Below, piece after piece: positions 46,437-59,075 of a DNA stretch of 64,000 nt. Origin of the DNA: Strobilurus pachycystidiatus (taxonomy: Eukaryota > Basidiomycota > Agaricomycetes > Agaricales > Physalacriaceae); contig JAHLMK010000011.1 in assembly GCA_019915135.1 (NCBI GenBank), positions 1,426,001 to 1,490,000 of the forward strand, given 5' to 3'. The notes under the pieces are model-generated. The model saw only the letters and a program-made list of their open reading frames with translations. It did no database searches and was not told the DNA's origin. Position 1 is the first letter of the stretch. Each line of letters begins with the position of its first letter. Position numbers and translations under genes: made by a program.

Positions 46437-48372
46437 ATGACTGCGATGCAAGAAAACCGTAATGTTCTCATTCTGGAATGCAACAGCATTCTGAAGCTGC
46501 TTGAGGTGATAAATGGTAAGTCTTCTCGAGCTCGTGATAAGTTTAAAATTGATCATGCGTCAATGCAGAATGGAGGGAAGAACGTCTCGCCCTCGAAATC
46601 GTTCTCTTAAACTCTGATGCAAGCTTCTTGGGTGAGTTCTGTATGTCGACCAATCGTTGACAATTCATCAAGTCATGCATAGGCCAATGCTATGCCCAAC
46701 TGAGTCTCCTCCTACGAACAGCGCCGAAGGACATATCCGGTGTCTTTACCGAGATGCCAATTCCGTTGTCCCATCTCCACAATCTACTATCGGATGAAAA
46801 CATTGAACACACGTTCCCTAGCCTCATCGTTGCATCTCGACACACACTTTTTACCCTGCGTCGATATTGGCGAGCCCTATTATTGACGTCTATTGGAATG
46901 CTTCCGGAATTGACCTCCTGCTCGGAATCCTTTCAAGCCTTGAAGCGCTCAAAGGACTCCCTTCTGGATGGTTCTGTCAAACTTCACTTTGTCGCCGAAG
47001 ACCCGGTTTCATGCCTATGCCTCAACGAACCGAGAGCATCATACAGCGGGCCGAAATCATTTCAGATCGTCTACCCTTCAGAGCGTTTCTCCCTACCCAG
47101 TATCATAACCTTCATCCCTCTTCTACCACAATCCAATGAATCCCTCATAGTGTTCGCTCGACCGTCTGACCATCAGAGGCATTTTGACCTCCTCCTCCTC
47201 CTAGGCATCACAGTGGTGCACTTCCCTCACAGACACTCTCATTTCTCCTTGACGCCTGCAATATGGACTTTACGTGACAACGAGTACGGGAGCATCCGCG
47301 CTGTCGTAGATCCGCAAAAGCTGGCTCGTTTCTGCGTCAATATCTACCTACGACGAGATGATGTTGCACTGCCCTTTGCCAGAGCCTTCGTCATCCTCCT
47401 GTCCCTCATCAAACAATACATCGATTTAGACTGGGATGTATTCATGAAAGGCTTGTTATCCCACCTCGAGAAGGTCCCGGGGGAGTCCAAGTACTTCCAG
47501 AACCTCTGCAGCGAGCTGTATGTCCAAGGCGTGTACGCCGTCGATGCGTTCACACCTTCCCTCCTTGCGCCCGTTAGCCTGGCTGGATCTCATCTCAGAG
47601 GAGAGCAGGTAACGCCAGTCGTATGTCTACTCCTGCGCTTTGCTTCAGGGCAGCAGGACTCAACTTTGGACCTTGGGCGGACATTTTGCGAAATTGTCAA
47701 CACTGAGAGGAAAACCCAGCATACCTTTGGGAATCTTTCTATCGCGAGAGGAACGCTTACTTGGAAACAGTCCCATCCCTTTATAGAAGAGGACGACAAG
47801 ACCGACTCGGACGTGTTCATAACGACATGGGTGCCTTTCTGGCTTTTGGACGCCGACCCCTACTCGACTATTGTCAACTTCCTTGTGGGAAAGGAACAAC
47901 TCTGCTCCACCACCCTCGCGGCCAAACAGCACGTCTTCGTTCTTCCCAAGTGGCCAACGCTTTCACATTCCCCTAGTCGTCACATCGATATCGTTCGTAC
48001 TCCAGCTCCTCGACCAAGTGGCGAGACGTCTGTGTTTGTCTTTGACAAGCGATGTCTGCGTATTGCCATAGTCGGGGCCAGGGTCACCTATGTGGACGAT
48101 CGGTCTTGTCGGCTCATCATGGACGGGGAGGAGGTGTTCGTGAAGCAGGTGTCTCCGTTCGAGGTTGAAATTGTCTTGGACAATGTCCCGCGTTTGGTCA
48201 CTCTCCCCGCCGCAATCGATTCGAGTAGAGACGCGCTCTCGACGTCTATTTGGCGTCAATCGTGTTTTGTTGAGGTGTGCTCTTTCGGTTCATGTTTAAT
48301 GGTTCTTCTCAGTCCTGACTGGGCGTCATTCAGATACAGGCCAAGCCTCTGAGAGGTATCACGGTCTCGTGA
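46437..48372 (+). CDS. hypothetical protein, about 590 residues
   Basis: Four exons with good GT-AG junctions: intron 1 about 46515-46568 joins LLEVIN to EWREERLALEIVLL, intron 2 about 46632-46681 joins SDASFLG to QCYAQLSLLLRTAPKD, and a last intron about 48276-48333 adds IQAKPLRGITVS. The central 1.5 kb is one long exon: HLHNLLSDENIEHTFPSLIV, LRRYWRALLLTSIGMLPELT, HFDLLLLLGITVVHFPHRHS, ARFCVNIYLRRDDVALPFAR, TWVPFWLLDADPYSTIVNFL, ending with beta-rich FVFDKRCLRIAIVGARVTYV and LIMDGEEVFVKQVSPFEVEI. No signal peptide, membrane span or known motif. Globular in composition throughout, so probably a real folded enzyme or adaptor, family unknown to me. Confidence 0.75.
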
Positions 48373-48563
48373 GAGTCACGGCGCCGAAGGTAGAAGGGTG
48401 AATAAGTCGAAATGTGTATGATCTTGCTTTTGCTCTATTGTTGCTCTAGAGTCGCTATTGCTCTCGCTGTATGATGTTTTGTTGTATTTGCTATCAGTCG
48501 ATGTAGACATGTATACAATCTTGATACAATCAGATCTACGAGACGTCCCACACCATAGATCTT

Positions 48564-49344
48564 TCAGGAGAGAAGATACTCGATCTTCATCTTCTCCGCC
48601 GCACCTACTGCAGGATTTATCTTGGCTTTGTCCGTCATCTTCCTCCTAGGCCTTCGCTTAACAGCACGCGAGAACTTATCCGCGTTGCGAATGTCCAGCG
48701 TCCAATAAGCACCACGCACAGACGAATGTGTCGCCTTGAGGTTCACGTACAACGCTCGTAGGGAAAGCATGTGACGAATTGAATCCTGGTAAAAGAGCCA
48801 TAAACACGAGCCTTTCCTAGATGATATAAGAAAGCAAGCTTACCTTCCAGGTAGTTGTTTCCAAATCACGATAATACGCGAAACGCTTCATGATCGCATC
48901 GCATATCTCGCTGAGAAGAGCTCTGTGTTCGTGACAGCTGTATATTGCGAGCATAGTAAGCTCGTTCAGAGTATACGCAGGCCGACAGGATCCGGCAATG
49001 CTCTCCGGAAGAGCATCGAGGTTGACAGCGAGATGGGCGGGGATGAAGAATCGATCGCGCAAGAACTGTCCGGCGTCTGGAAAGTCCGAGTGGTCTATGG
49101 CACGCCCAGCAATGCATTCCCTGCGTGGGAGGCGGCTATCGCTATCGGAAGGGTCACGGCGGTACCACTGCGGCTTGGTAGCACAGGTAGTTTCCGAAGA
49201 AGTAAATGAAGATACAGAGGGAACGTCCGAATCCGCCAGGCTGTACTCGCTGGGTGAGTATTGTCGCGTCAAGCCAGCAATTGGAGGATCATGACATGTC
49301 AGGAATTGGGATTGTGGGCCTCGAAAAGAAGGAGAGTTTCGACT
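48564..49344 (-). CDS. forkhead-domain transcription factor (5' end unresolved)
   Basis: Forkhead (winged-helix) DNA-binding domain split by one intron (48786-48843): exon 1 ends RPAYTLNELTMLAIYSCHEH, RALLSEICDAIMKRFAYYRD, TTTWK; exon 2 begins DSIRHMLSLRALYVNLKATH and continues GAYWTLDIRNADKFSRAVKR RPRRK. These correspond to forkhead helices 1-3 (PxYSYxxLIxxAI..., L.eIY..I...FPYYR, W.NSIRHNLSLN..F.k) and the wing (GxYWxld). The recognition helix is DSIRHMLSL, with Leu-Asn replaced by Leu-Arg after it. The domain lies near the C-terminus, which ends KMKIEYLLS. The frame upstream is open to an acceptor-like ATTAG at about 49345, but contains no ATG before the domain; a 5' exon must exist further left of the gene start. 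Parent-like copy of the relic at 13.5 kb. Confidence 0.85.
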
Positions 49345-50340
49345 CTAATAAAAAAAGGCCCATCAGATGCAACGGCAAACGCAAATGAAGCTGGCTATCC
49401 TACCAGGTTGACGCGGGACCTGTCGGTTTCGCGCTCATCAGACTCCGCGTGCTTCTTCGATGCTTTCCCCGGCGAAGCAATGTCGAGAGGGAGGTGCTAT
49501 CATCAAACTTCAGTATAGCTTTAGACGCGTCCCATCCATGTACGTACGTTTTCAAGACGAATATATGGGAGAGACATTTCTAAGCGAGGCTTGTTGGTTG
49601 CCCCCTACACGCCCTCCCTCCCCCGCATTTAAAGGTCTGGCATAGACGCTGTAGACGGCATCATCCACCACCATATATGGCTATTCGACGATTAGTCTCC
49701 TCTGACATCCTCCGGATCAGTCCCGACGAATTAGGCCCGTGTCAGAATCCTGGGTCCTCCGCCAAAGTGGACCCACCGGAGATGAGCGGATGCTGTGCGT
49801 GTGGGGACGAGCGATTGGTTTTCCTTTGATGGTAACATTCCAGTGCACGGAAAAATCTGCTTCTAGTCAAGAAAGAAAGGTGCCGCTAGTTATCCAACGG
49901 TGGCGCAAATAAGTAGGGTAGCATTTGCGAGAGCTTGCGAAAGCAGCCCCAGAAGTGGGCGGTGATAGTGAATGACCTGCTAACATAGTAGGCCAGTCGC
50001 ACACGAGTAAGTCGAGACAGAATTTGCATGTGACGGTACGAGAGAGAATTGGGAATCAATTCGATCGGTAAATCAGGGCTGGCAACCGACCACCTACTGA
50101 TAAGCAAAGTTCTGCGTATTTGGGTTGATGCTCTCTGAATCATTGATAAATCAGCTACATAGATACAGCATATACACGTAGACAACGAATAAGTAGATTA
50201 TGATATATGATATGGAAACGAAACGGCGGAAAATCAAAGGAAAGTAAAGAGGTTCAAAGCCTCCGTAAGAACAGACCTAACAGTCCTTCAGACTATAGAA
50301 TCCCGCTCTTCTCTTTCGAGCGGGACCTGCTCCGAAATAC
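49345..50340. other. intergenic; probable 5' exon/promoter of the forkhead gene
   Basis: About 1 kb. The first part should include the missing forkhead first exon, but I could not pair an ATG exon in the right phase. The rest, convergent with nothing, shows no supported feature. Confidence 0.35.
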
Positions 50341-51535
50341 TCATTGCCCACCGCTAGTAACGTCTTTCAGCGACTTTGCGCGCCTGCGATCGACGACAAC
50401 AGAGACGGTGGAGAAGGAAACTTTCCTTCCATGTCCTGCGCTTCGCGTCGGAGACTGTGACAGCCGCGCTGGCTTCAGTATGGGGGAGGTCGTTACAGTT
50501 GTGGGGAAGACTTTCGAGCTCGGACTGGCGGGCGTCTTCTTCGTCCTTGGCCTGGATTTTCGCTTCGGCTTGGACGCAGACGACGCGGCGTCGTCAACGT
50601 CCATATCGTCATCGTCCCCCTCTGAGACTTCCGAAGGCTTGAATGGCTTGTCTTCCGACTTTGTCTTTGCCCGCTTCTTCCTCGGTGCCCTGACTTTCGC
50701 AGCCTTGCCGACGCTGGCTGATTCCGCGTCGTTCACCACCGTCGCGTCTTCCTCTTCCTCCTCCTTCTTTGCTGCAGACTGCGTTCGTTTACGCTTTGTG
50801 GTTCTCCGCTTCGACGTGACGGATTCAGACGACTCGGAAGAGGACGATGGTGGTGGAGAGTTGAAGCATCGCATGTGAGCACACGAGGTGAGCTTGTCGT
50901 CGTGCAGCGTGGAGTCGAGACGGAAGCGGGCGCGTTTGAGGTCGGTCTGCAGCCGTGTCTGTGTCAGTCCGTATTCGGATCTGTTGGGGAATGAGGCATA
51001 CCGTATGCTTGCCTTCGTAGCAGTAGCCATCCGGCGGACCCATGTCGCCATCGCCCTCCACGGTGTGCCCACAGCACCCATACAAGGTCTCGTAACCCGA
51101 GCCCCGCCCGACGCGTTCGACCACGGCGCTCTCGTCGTCGTGCGCAACCAAACAGCTGCGGTCCGTGTTTTCCACGTCAAAGTACGACTTGTGGCATCGC
51201 ACGCAATGCAGCCTTGGCGGTGGTGCAAGTTGCGAAAAGAAGGATGTTATCGAGGTGACGGTGTTGGGGGATGGAGGTGCTGTGGTTGATGATAGGCGGG
51301 TGACGGTGTAGGTGTGCAAAGTTTGCGGTGGTATGGAGGTTACCAGAGTCAAGAGCTCCTCCTTCGTCGCGGGTATCGATGCTGTAGGAGGCGGCGAAGG
51401 CGTGGCCGGCGGCACAGAAGGGTATTCATTTGGGTCAGCTATCGCTATGATTTCCCTTTGGCCGTCAACCGATGGCGACGGGGTGCGCAGCTGTTGCTCC
51501 GGCTGGGCTTTGCGCGAGAAAAACCCGAAAACCAT
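50341..51535 (-). CDS. hypothetical zinc-binding protein with disordered, basic C-terminus
   Basis: Start MVFGFFSRKAQPEQQLRTPS. After a Pro/Thr-rich leader, a Cys/His cluster (about residues 108-215) reads LHCVRCHKSYFD, SCLVAHDDES, LYGCCGHTVEGDG and GYCYEGKHT, then across an intron (about 50953-50999) CAHMRC. This gives CxxC...C...H...CCGH...C...H...C...C, enough for two or three zinc sites, and looks like a conserved fold rather than chance. The C-terminal half is low complexity with KRRTTKRKRTQ-like nuclear signals, an acidic GDDDDMDVDD stretch and PRKKRAKTKS, ending RAKSLKDVTSGGQ. Nuclear location is inferred. No family name is assigned. Confidence 0.75.
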
Positions 51536-51941
51536 CGTGCGTACAACGCGAAATGAAAGGGAAGGAGATAGGGAAAATGAAAGATGGAACTCGAAAGCAA
51601 GCAGATAAGTAAATGCGTCAGTGGGGCACGATTGGTTTGGTTAAAGTTTCACACGGCACGCGCCCTGCACGTGTTTGTCCCTGGCGTATCGTGCAATCAG
51701 CGTGCTGCAGCTGAGCTAGACAGCCAGCATACAACGTGCTAGGTGCATTTCCACTCTGTGAAGATGGCGAGGCAGTCAAGTGTATGAAACGAACCTCGGA
51801 TTGAAATCTACAATTTTCAGTGCGTCAGAACAAGTCGCTGGTCCCATGCTACATACCTCACCCAGATCAAAGGTAACTCAGTAAGATGGTCCCATGGCAT
51901 CGACGGTCAATACGTCAGTGCTATATAAATACAGCTTAGCA
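51536..51941. other. intergenic, no gene seen
   Basis: Promoter side of the zinc-binding protein. Nothing supported. Confidence 0.4.
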
Positions 51942-52217
51942 TTGCTGGTTCTTCAGATACATACTCGAACAGGATCTATTCTATTATGAAACTGACCGAG
52001 TCTCGCATTTAGTCGATGACTTCCATGCTTCCTTGCTCGACAGAGAATTTGGCCTGCTTTCGGGCGGGTCTCGAGGACGTTTGACGATTCACCCGGGTGC
52101 GCTTGTATGAGCCGCTGGGAGGTCTTGCCAGCAAGGCAAGCGTATGTCTGATGGATCTTCCCTTTTCTCTTCTTTTGTTCAGAGCTATCTGGGACTCGTC
52201 TGTTGGCGGTCCTGGGG
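51942..52217 (-). repeat. dispersed repeat, copy 2 (inverted relative to copy 1)
   Basis: Read on the minus strand it follows copy 1 (21134-21425) almost base for base from CCCCAGGACCGCCAACAGAC through GATCCTGTTCGAGTATG to GAAGAACCAGCAA, with one deletion of about 20 bp near the ATTTGAGAGATGCGG position and a short insertion. The two copies are more alike than either is to copy 3, suggesting later movement or conversion. Confidence 0.78.
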
Positions 52218-52585
52218 CCATGGCAAAGAACAAAGTTCTCCCTCATGTGGCGCCTTTGTTATGTACACTCATAGTTGGCAGTAGTTGCATGTAGCATATC
52301 ATTCAATTCACTGTTGCCCAACCTTGTGGTCCGTGGAAGTCTGAGTATAGTGTGCACAGTGAGCTGGAGAAGGCCAGCACAAAGGAGAGCATCCCTTCCA
52401 TGGACCATGCTACATACATCCGTCGAAGGCGAAAAAGAAACGATCATCAATCACCTTGGGCGCATCGGCGTGGCGATAATGACTGCACCTCTTCCTGTGG
52501 TGGAGCAGATCATGTCTAATCTGTGAATCGGATACTGTAGACCGAAAGCGTCGATATCTACGCGCCAGTCACTCGCTCCTAACGC
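52218..52585. other. intergenic, no gene seen
   Basis: 3' flank of the thioesterase. Nothing supported. Confidence 0.4.
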
Positions 52586-53330
52586 TTATAGCTTGGATTG
52601 CGACGGTTCCATCTTGACATGGATACCTGACGCGACGAGACGTTTGCGTGTCGCATTCCAGATCTAGTGTCCGGTCAGTACCCTCATATATCTGCCTGCA
52701 GCCTCGGAGGTTGTACAGACCTCACAACGCGCCACCATTGACTTGACGCCCATTGTCATGGTCGTGCTCACTATCTTGAGTTCGTCATTTCTGTGCAGCT
52801 CTTCACTGAGGTACCGGTCGCGACAAAATAAAAAGATACCAACAAAAGAGCAGGAGAGTGGTACACCATGTTGATCGACTGCGAGACGGTGTTACGGTAT
52901 TTCTCAAATGCGAGGCAGTACGCGACGATGGGAAAGGTCGAGCATCTAATCAGTCATTAGATCAGGTCGAGGGATAGGCGAGAAGGGTACAGACACGTCG
53001 ACGAGGAAAGCAGAGCATCCGCCGTGCATTGTGTGAGCTCCATTCAAAACCTCTACCCTAGTCTGTCAGACCACTAAATTATGCACAGCACCACAACTTA
53101 CCCTCATTAACGGTTAATGAGCACACGACGCGCGCCTCCCTTTTGGAGGGCTCCTCCGCCTTATCCAGTAGCGACACTTCCGTCACGACCAGATCCGCCA
53201 TGACCGCCCGCCCAAACCCGAACGCACGCTTTTCTTCGTCATCGGTAAACATGCGCAAGAGAGACATGGGATTCAAGAATACGTCCTTGACCTCGAGGGG
53301 GGCATTCCCTGCAATGGTTGAGCTAGACAT
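52586..53330 (-). CDS. hotdog-fold acyl-CoA thioesterase, C-terminal SKL (second copy)
   Basis: Start MSSSTIAGNAPLEVKDVFLN. The hotdog core is assembled over several introns: SKREARVVCSLTVNE joins VLNGAHTMHGGCSAFLVD (the N-x-x-x-x-x-HGG catalytic loop and Asp), then VCSTFPIVAYCLAFEKYRNT, VSQSINMVYHSPALFEELHR and VSTTMTMGVKSMVARCE, and finally IWNATRKRLVASGIHVKMEP ending SQSKL (PTS1). Introns about 53046-53115, 52954-52995, 52805-52850 and 52663-52723. Same architecture and last-exon boundary as the thioesterase at 31.3 kb, but sequence is well diverged, so the duplication is old. Likely peroxisomal CoA release. Confidence 0.85.
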
Positions 53331-53766
53331 GATGGGAGGATGAAGAGTAGCATTGACGACCACTCTGGCGCGTAAATCCGGTTCCGGGTATTATAGGTAC
53401 CGCTGGATGCAGTGTCGCGTACTAAGACGCGTAGAGCTCAGTGCACGTTTCACTTATGATGCGTAGTTATATACATATATCATATATGCAAAGGTCTAAT
53501 GCGTTGTTCGTTGCACTCGAAAGTGCTCACGAAATACGCTGCGGCAAATCGATGTATCGCATGCATATGTACAGTGCCTCTTGTGCGAAATTTGTGGTGT
53601 TAGCAAGTACTGTGTCTGTAAAAAGTTCGCGCGGTGAATCTCGCGACTGGTCCTTGCTCGAGGCCCAGATTCAGAATGACAAAAAGATAATATGCATACC
53701 GTACTATGGATATAATGAATATAAAAACTCGAGTAAAGTAGTCAAACACCAAAACTACGGTGACGT
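53331..53766. other. intergenic, no gene seen
   Basis: AT-rich spacer between the thioesterase start and the SMC5 stop. Nothing supported. Confidence 0.45.
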
Positions 53767-56700
53767 CTAATGTGAATTAGCACTCCGCCCTTTCCTGCTA
53801 ACATATCCCTCAATCATGTTCATCATATTGCCGAGTCCCGTCTCCTCTGGCAACCATTCGCCGTTATTCACACAAAGCACCTTCATCTTCGGGTGGTATT
53901 GCAGATCCGGCAGAAGTTTGGGCGTGATCAAGAAGTATTGGCCAGAGTCTTCCTTGCAGGTAACGCGAACCATGTTGTTATGGACGAGACGCTCGGCACG
54001 TTGGTCCATGCCCTGCAATATATAAATGGACGCTCACAGCCATAATCACGTTGAGACAAACCTGATTGATCTCGTCGACGAGCGAGAACGGAGCGCGCGC
54101 CTGTTCCGTAAGACTCATGAGATAGAGGATCGTCGTCAACGAGCGTTCCTGCCACGGATGTTAAGCAATTTCGAGATGATTGAAGCGAGCATACCCCTCC
54201 GGATTGGCGTTGGCCAGTGAGCAACTGCAGCTTCTCGTCGTCACGGAACTTGACAAGAATGTCGATGGCCCACTTGTCGTAGTCGTCGTGAGGAGTAACT
54301 CGAATTTCACCAGCGCACCCAATTCCTGTTGGATGTAATCAGAGACAGGTCTTCACATCGATCTGACAACCTATACCATCGAATGCCTCAGAGAACTTGG
54401 CCCCAATGGCATCCACGAGCTCACGAAGAGCGGGCTCCCAGTTGTCCTGGGATAGTTAAGTTTTTCGCACTTTGGAAGAAGCCGAATGATTACCCTCGCT
54501 TTCTTGATGTTCTTGGCAACACGCTCTCGGTTGGTCTGCTTGGCCTCCAATGTTCGCTCCAAGACTTCGATCTACGCCATTCTAATCAGTCCTTTCCAAC
54601 ATTCGAGGCCAGCACCCAACTCACATCGCGTTTCCGCTTCTCGTATTCCTCCATAACACCGGGGTTGGTGTTCAGAGTGATCTCGAGCTGCGCTTGCTGG
54701 CGCTCTAGTTCCGTCTCGAGCTCGTCGCTAGTCCTGAGATCGATACCCTCAGAGTTGGGAGGCGTGCTTCCAGAAGCCTCTGCGGCCTTCAACTCAGCCT
54801 TGTACTGGTTTTTCTTGTTCGTTATGACTTGGTGCTGCTCCTTGATGGCCGGTTCAGCCTCGTCAATGGCGCGCCGACTGTCGTCTAGGGCTTCCTTCGA
54901 ATCCGTCTTGGACTGAACGAAGGCCTTGTCGACTATGCAAGTAGAGACCGTGAACAATTGCTCATTGATGTCTAGAAAGAAACCAACCTTTGTTGAAGGC
55001 TTGGACAGCATTCTCGTACTTGACGTCTTTCTCAGCACAGAGTCGTTTGAGAGCAGCTACGTTGGCGCCGACTTGGAGGTATTCGAGACCGATGCGAGTG
55101 GCGTCATTTTGATCTTTGATAACATCGCCAGCGAGGGTCTGGAATGACATGAGACGGTATGAAGAACAGCCACAAGACATATAACTAACCCGATATTCCT
55201 TCACCATCGCAAGGCGTCGGTTGCAAATCTTGGTCAATTGCGTCTTGAACTTTTGACGATCCTGTTCAACAGACGGTGCAGCTTTCAGCTGCTTGACGCT
55301 AGTCTCCTCGCGAGCTGAGAAAAAAATTTAGGAGGAAGTGCTGCTGACAACCTAGAACACGCACAGAGTTGCGTTTTGAGTCTTGTCTTGCGTTGCACTT
55401 CAGCCTCGATCTTTTTCTTCCGGTCCTTTAAAGCGGTCTGTGATCAGCCTTGTAAGTATAAGAACTTCGCGAGGATGAAGCACGGCTTCATACCGAGCGT
55501 TTAGCGAAGTCCGTATCCTCGGACTCCAAAACACCCCACTGCTGTTGAAGTTTGGCCTCCTCATCCTTAAAAACCGCCAACTCCACTTCCAGTTCTTTGA
55601 GCTCGCTATCAAGGCGCGCCTTGGCCTCCGGATCAACTGTACAAGTTCACACATCATTGATACCTTTGCCACAACACAACACAGAGCGGTAATCTTACCA
55701 CTGGCGGTACTGAACGTTCTTGCGGGTCGGAGAGCTCGTGTCATGTTTTGCGCCAGACGACGACCGTAGCGAGAGCGGGTAACTTGATTCATCGTATTCC
55801 CGGTGATGAAATTAGCAGCTTCACGTCTGGTGACAGCGTCCATAGCACGCTTAACATCGACGCGGTTGCCACCGACAGCCTGGAAGAGTGTCACGATCCA
55901 GGAGATCTTGAAAGGAGAGAAAAGTACAAACCACACGATGCATGCTCAACTCGCACTGCAGGAACCATAGCAAGCCTTCTGGGTATGTAACGTAGTCGAG
56001 TACGTAGCCGTCGAAGCCTAATTCCGCAAGCTGAAGGAATAAATCAGGGCTAGCTGTGACGAGGGATAATACAACATACCTCTTCTCTTGTGCAGGGAGG
56101 GTCGATGATCATACCCGGCCTTTGTGGGCGATGCCAAGCAGTAACTCGAATTCTTCGACCACAAACGGCGGTCGTGTCGTTGACGATTCTGTTGAACGTG
56201 TCATAGTCCTCCTTGCATTGGGTCACGAAAGTCTTCAGAACACGCGTCAAAACCATCGATCAGCGGCATGTCTCAAAATTCACAGACCAAGCTGTTGCTA
56301 CCAACGACCGTCTCAACGGCATCGGCATAGGATCTGTTCGTCACGGTGACAGAGAGACAAGGCGGCTCGAAGACCTCCATCTTGAACTTGTCCTTATTCT
56401 GTCGGAGCCACACTACAGTTCGAGCTGTCTCATCAGCCCAATGCTGGAGCCTATTGAGCTTCACGTTCTCGACACTGTTGAGCTGTTGAATCCTGTAATA
56501 ATGTGTCAGCGAAGCTGTACAAAACAGCAGTCAAGATGAGGGGACTAACTCGCCGTGCTTGGACTGGATTTTGCGATCTTGACGAGTTATGGACTCCACA
56601 ACGTCTTTGATTTGCCCGTCCAATTGCGCCCTACGGTCAAGTACACCTTGCCTCTCTCTCCGAAGTTCCCTCTGAAGGGCATCGTCAGCATAACAGGGAG

Positions 56701-58457
56701 CCTAGAGGCGAAACAAGGCACCATCTCTTCGTTGACGACGTCGTCGGATTCGACTTTGACATCCTTGGACAACTCGGCCTTGATCTTTTCAATTTTTTCC
56801 TCGCCGTTCTTGATTTTGGTTGCGCGGCCTTTTTCTTCCTTCGCAAGGTTGTCTATCTTCATACAAAGTTCCTCAGCATCGGCATCCTGTACAAGTGGTG
56901 AATATCGATCTGAGAAGCGACGAATTGCACTTGCCAGTTTCTCATTAGCAGTGATCTTACTATTGATCTGCTTCATCCTGTCCTGGATGGAGCGCTTCAA
57001 ACGGTCACGTTCCTTGTCGAGCTTAGAGTGTTGGCGTTCGAGTTTGCTAGAAAGACCCTGAGAAGATTACGACTCAACAAGAAGAAGGACATACTCTCTG
57101 AATGCGTGCGCTGGGGCGTTCTTCTCCTTTAGCGCCTTGACCCTTTCGTGTAGGCGGCGTTGCTCAATCTTGAGTGCGAAGTACTGGTCTCGAAGTTCGC
57201 TATACTGCTGCACAGGAATCAAGACGTGCAATAGTTTGATCTGGAGACCACGATGAGATGACGCAGAGCGAGGAGCGTGGAATGTTACCTCCTCCTCAAT
57301 CTTCCTGCGCTCCTTGTAGCGCTGCACATCCCTCTCAATGGCTTCGTTTCTGTCACGCATTTGCTTGAGTTGTTCGATCTCTGTGTTGATTGTCTGCGAG
57401 GAGTTTGATGCCATTTCAGAGCAGGTAATTGAGAACGTACATCGAGGAGCTTCTTGAGTTCGGCGCCTTCCTCAATCAGGGTTTGGTGCCAGGCTTCAAG
57501 ATGCTCGTCGCCGGCGGCCCGTTGCGTCTCCCTCAAAAGTGCTTGTGGAGTCATTGCGGCAAATTCGGAGACCTTGTCTTGCGGAAGAAAGGAGCTTGGA
57601 GGGAGTATGAGATTGGATAGACCGCTTGGCAGGAGACAAAAGCGCACCAAAGATTTCCAACTTGAACGTTGAGAGCGGCCATTTGATTGGAGACCTCCTT
57701 GCCGGTAGCACTGACGCCGTTGAGCGTGAACGTCGAGGTTTTTGAGTCGGCTTTCAGAATACGGCGGATGACGAGATTGCCCTTTCCTTTGGGACCTTTG
57801 AGTTCAATTTCGATGTAGCCTTCTCTGGTGCCCTGCTTGACGAAGAGATTGACCTCGTTCGCGCGTCCCAACGTCTGTGGAGACGATTAACGTGGAGCGA
57901 CGAACGGTGAAAGAAAACGTACAGATGGTGGCCAGTTCAGACCGATGCAAATAGCGCATGCAATAGTGCTCTTCCCAGTTCCATTCGGGCCGATGATCAT
58001 GTTCAAATGCGCGCCCAGGCGGAATTCGACGAAGTCGTAGGTGACAAAGTTTTTCAGCTGGATTCGCACAATCGACCCCGGAATATAGCTGGAAGGGCGT
58101 GTCAGGTATGGATAGAGCAGAGAATTACGCGACGCACCCGTCCACGTCTCTGGGCAGCGTTGCAACGCGTTTTCCTGGCGCGTCTTCACCGGCCGGGTGA
58201 GAGTCACCATTCGTGTTGGCGCGAGCGCGTTTGCGACCCTTGGGAGAGCCGCCATCGTCGTCGTCGTTATCCCCATCTCTCTCGGCGTCAGACGCGCCAT
58301 CTCCCTCCTCGTCTTCTGGCTCTTCCTCTGCGCGACGCTTGCCTTTGTCGCGTTTGGGCTCCTCCTTGACCTTCTTCTCCGCCTTGACTTTGACAGGCGT
58401 CATTGGAGCGTTCCCAGAGTTATTGCGGTCGACTAATGGGCGGCCAGAACGCGCCAT
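53767..58457 (-). CDS. SMC5: SMC5, structural maintenance of chromosomes 5
   Basis: ATPase arm of the Smc5/6 DNA-repair complex. Start [20 protein letters not shown], then an acidic/basic disordered leader (about 110 residues). ATPase head, N-terminal half: [20 protein letters not shown] and Walker A in [20 protein letters not shown]. Long coiled coils follow on both sides of a hinge (about 55.4-56.5 kb). C-terminal head: signature [10 protein letters not shown] joined to [13 protein letters not shown], Walker B-type FSLVDEINQ and the D-loop [15 protein letters not shown], then [26 protein letters not shown] and the QSGGERS form of the signature are specific to SMC5. About fifteen introns. 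Stop 53767-53769. Confidence 0.93.
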
Positions 58458-59075
58458 CAACGCGTGTGCTGGTATTTCAGGTGGTGGTGCGGATAAGGGA
58501 GTGGCTCGGCAAAGGTAGACATGTTGCCGCAATTCGGGCGGCGCCTGAATTTTGGAGTCCGCAATGAGCATGTCTACTCTGGCCCCTGGGTCGACACTAT
58601 ACGCATTCGCATCTCAACGGGTTGCGAACAGTAAACGGTTGATACTGAAGTCATTTCGGACAGCATTTTCCATTCTGAGGATCCTTGTCCGCAGATCAAC
58701 TGTCCGTTTCGATGGAACTGTGAGTGCCCGAGGCACGGATTTGGCGTCTCGGAGCCAGACGTAAGACCGTCTCGATCTCACGACTTCGTGCTCTTGCGGT
58801 AACCATAGTAGTCCACTGCACTGCCTTCTTATCGGTCCCCAACCACATTCATCCAGACTATGTAAGTACTATGTTGCAGGTTTGGGGCCACGACCTGTCC
58901 TTCGGTTTTTTTGGTGGTCAGTTGACTCAAGCTAATGACTACCAGATGACTACATGATAATTCTCCGCTCTAAAAAAAGCCGTCATTTGTGTACGCGTTC
59001 ACTTCCGACCATCTCTTGTCTCTCTCTCCTGCTACCTTACCACTGGACGAGGTCACGGCTTTCTCCTATCAAATA
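58458..59075. other. divergent promoter region, SMC5 and GS-like gene
   Basis: About 620 bp, no supported gene. Confidence 0.45.

Noticed and set aside
50207..50878. 223-codon plus-strand frame
   Set aside because: Antisense shadow of the low-complexity tail of the zinc-binding protein.
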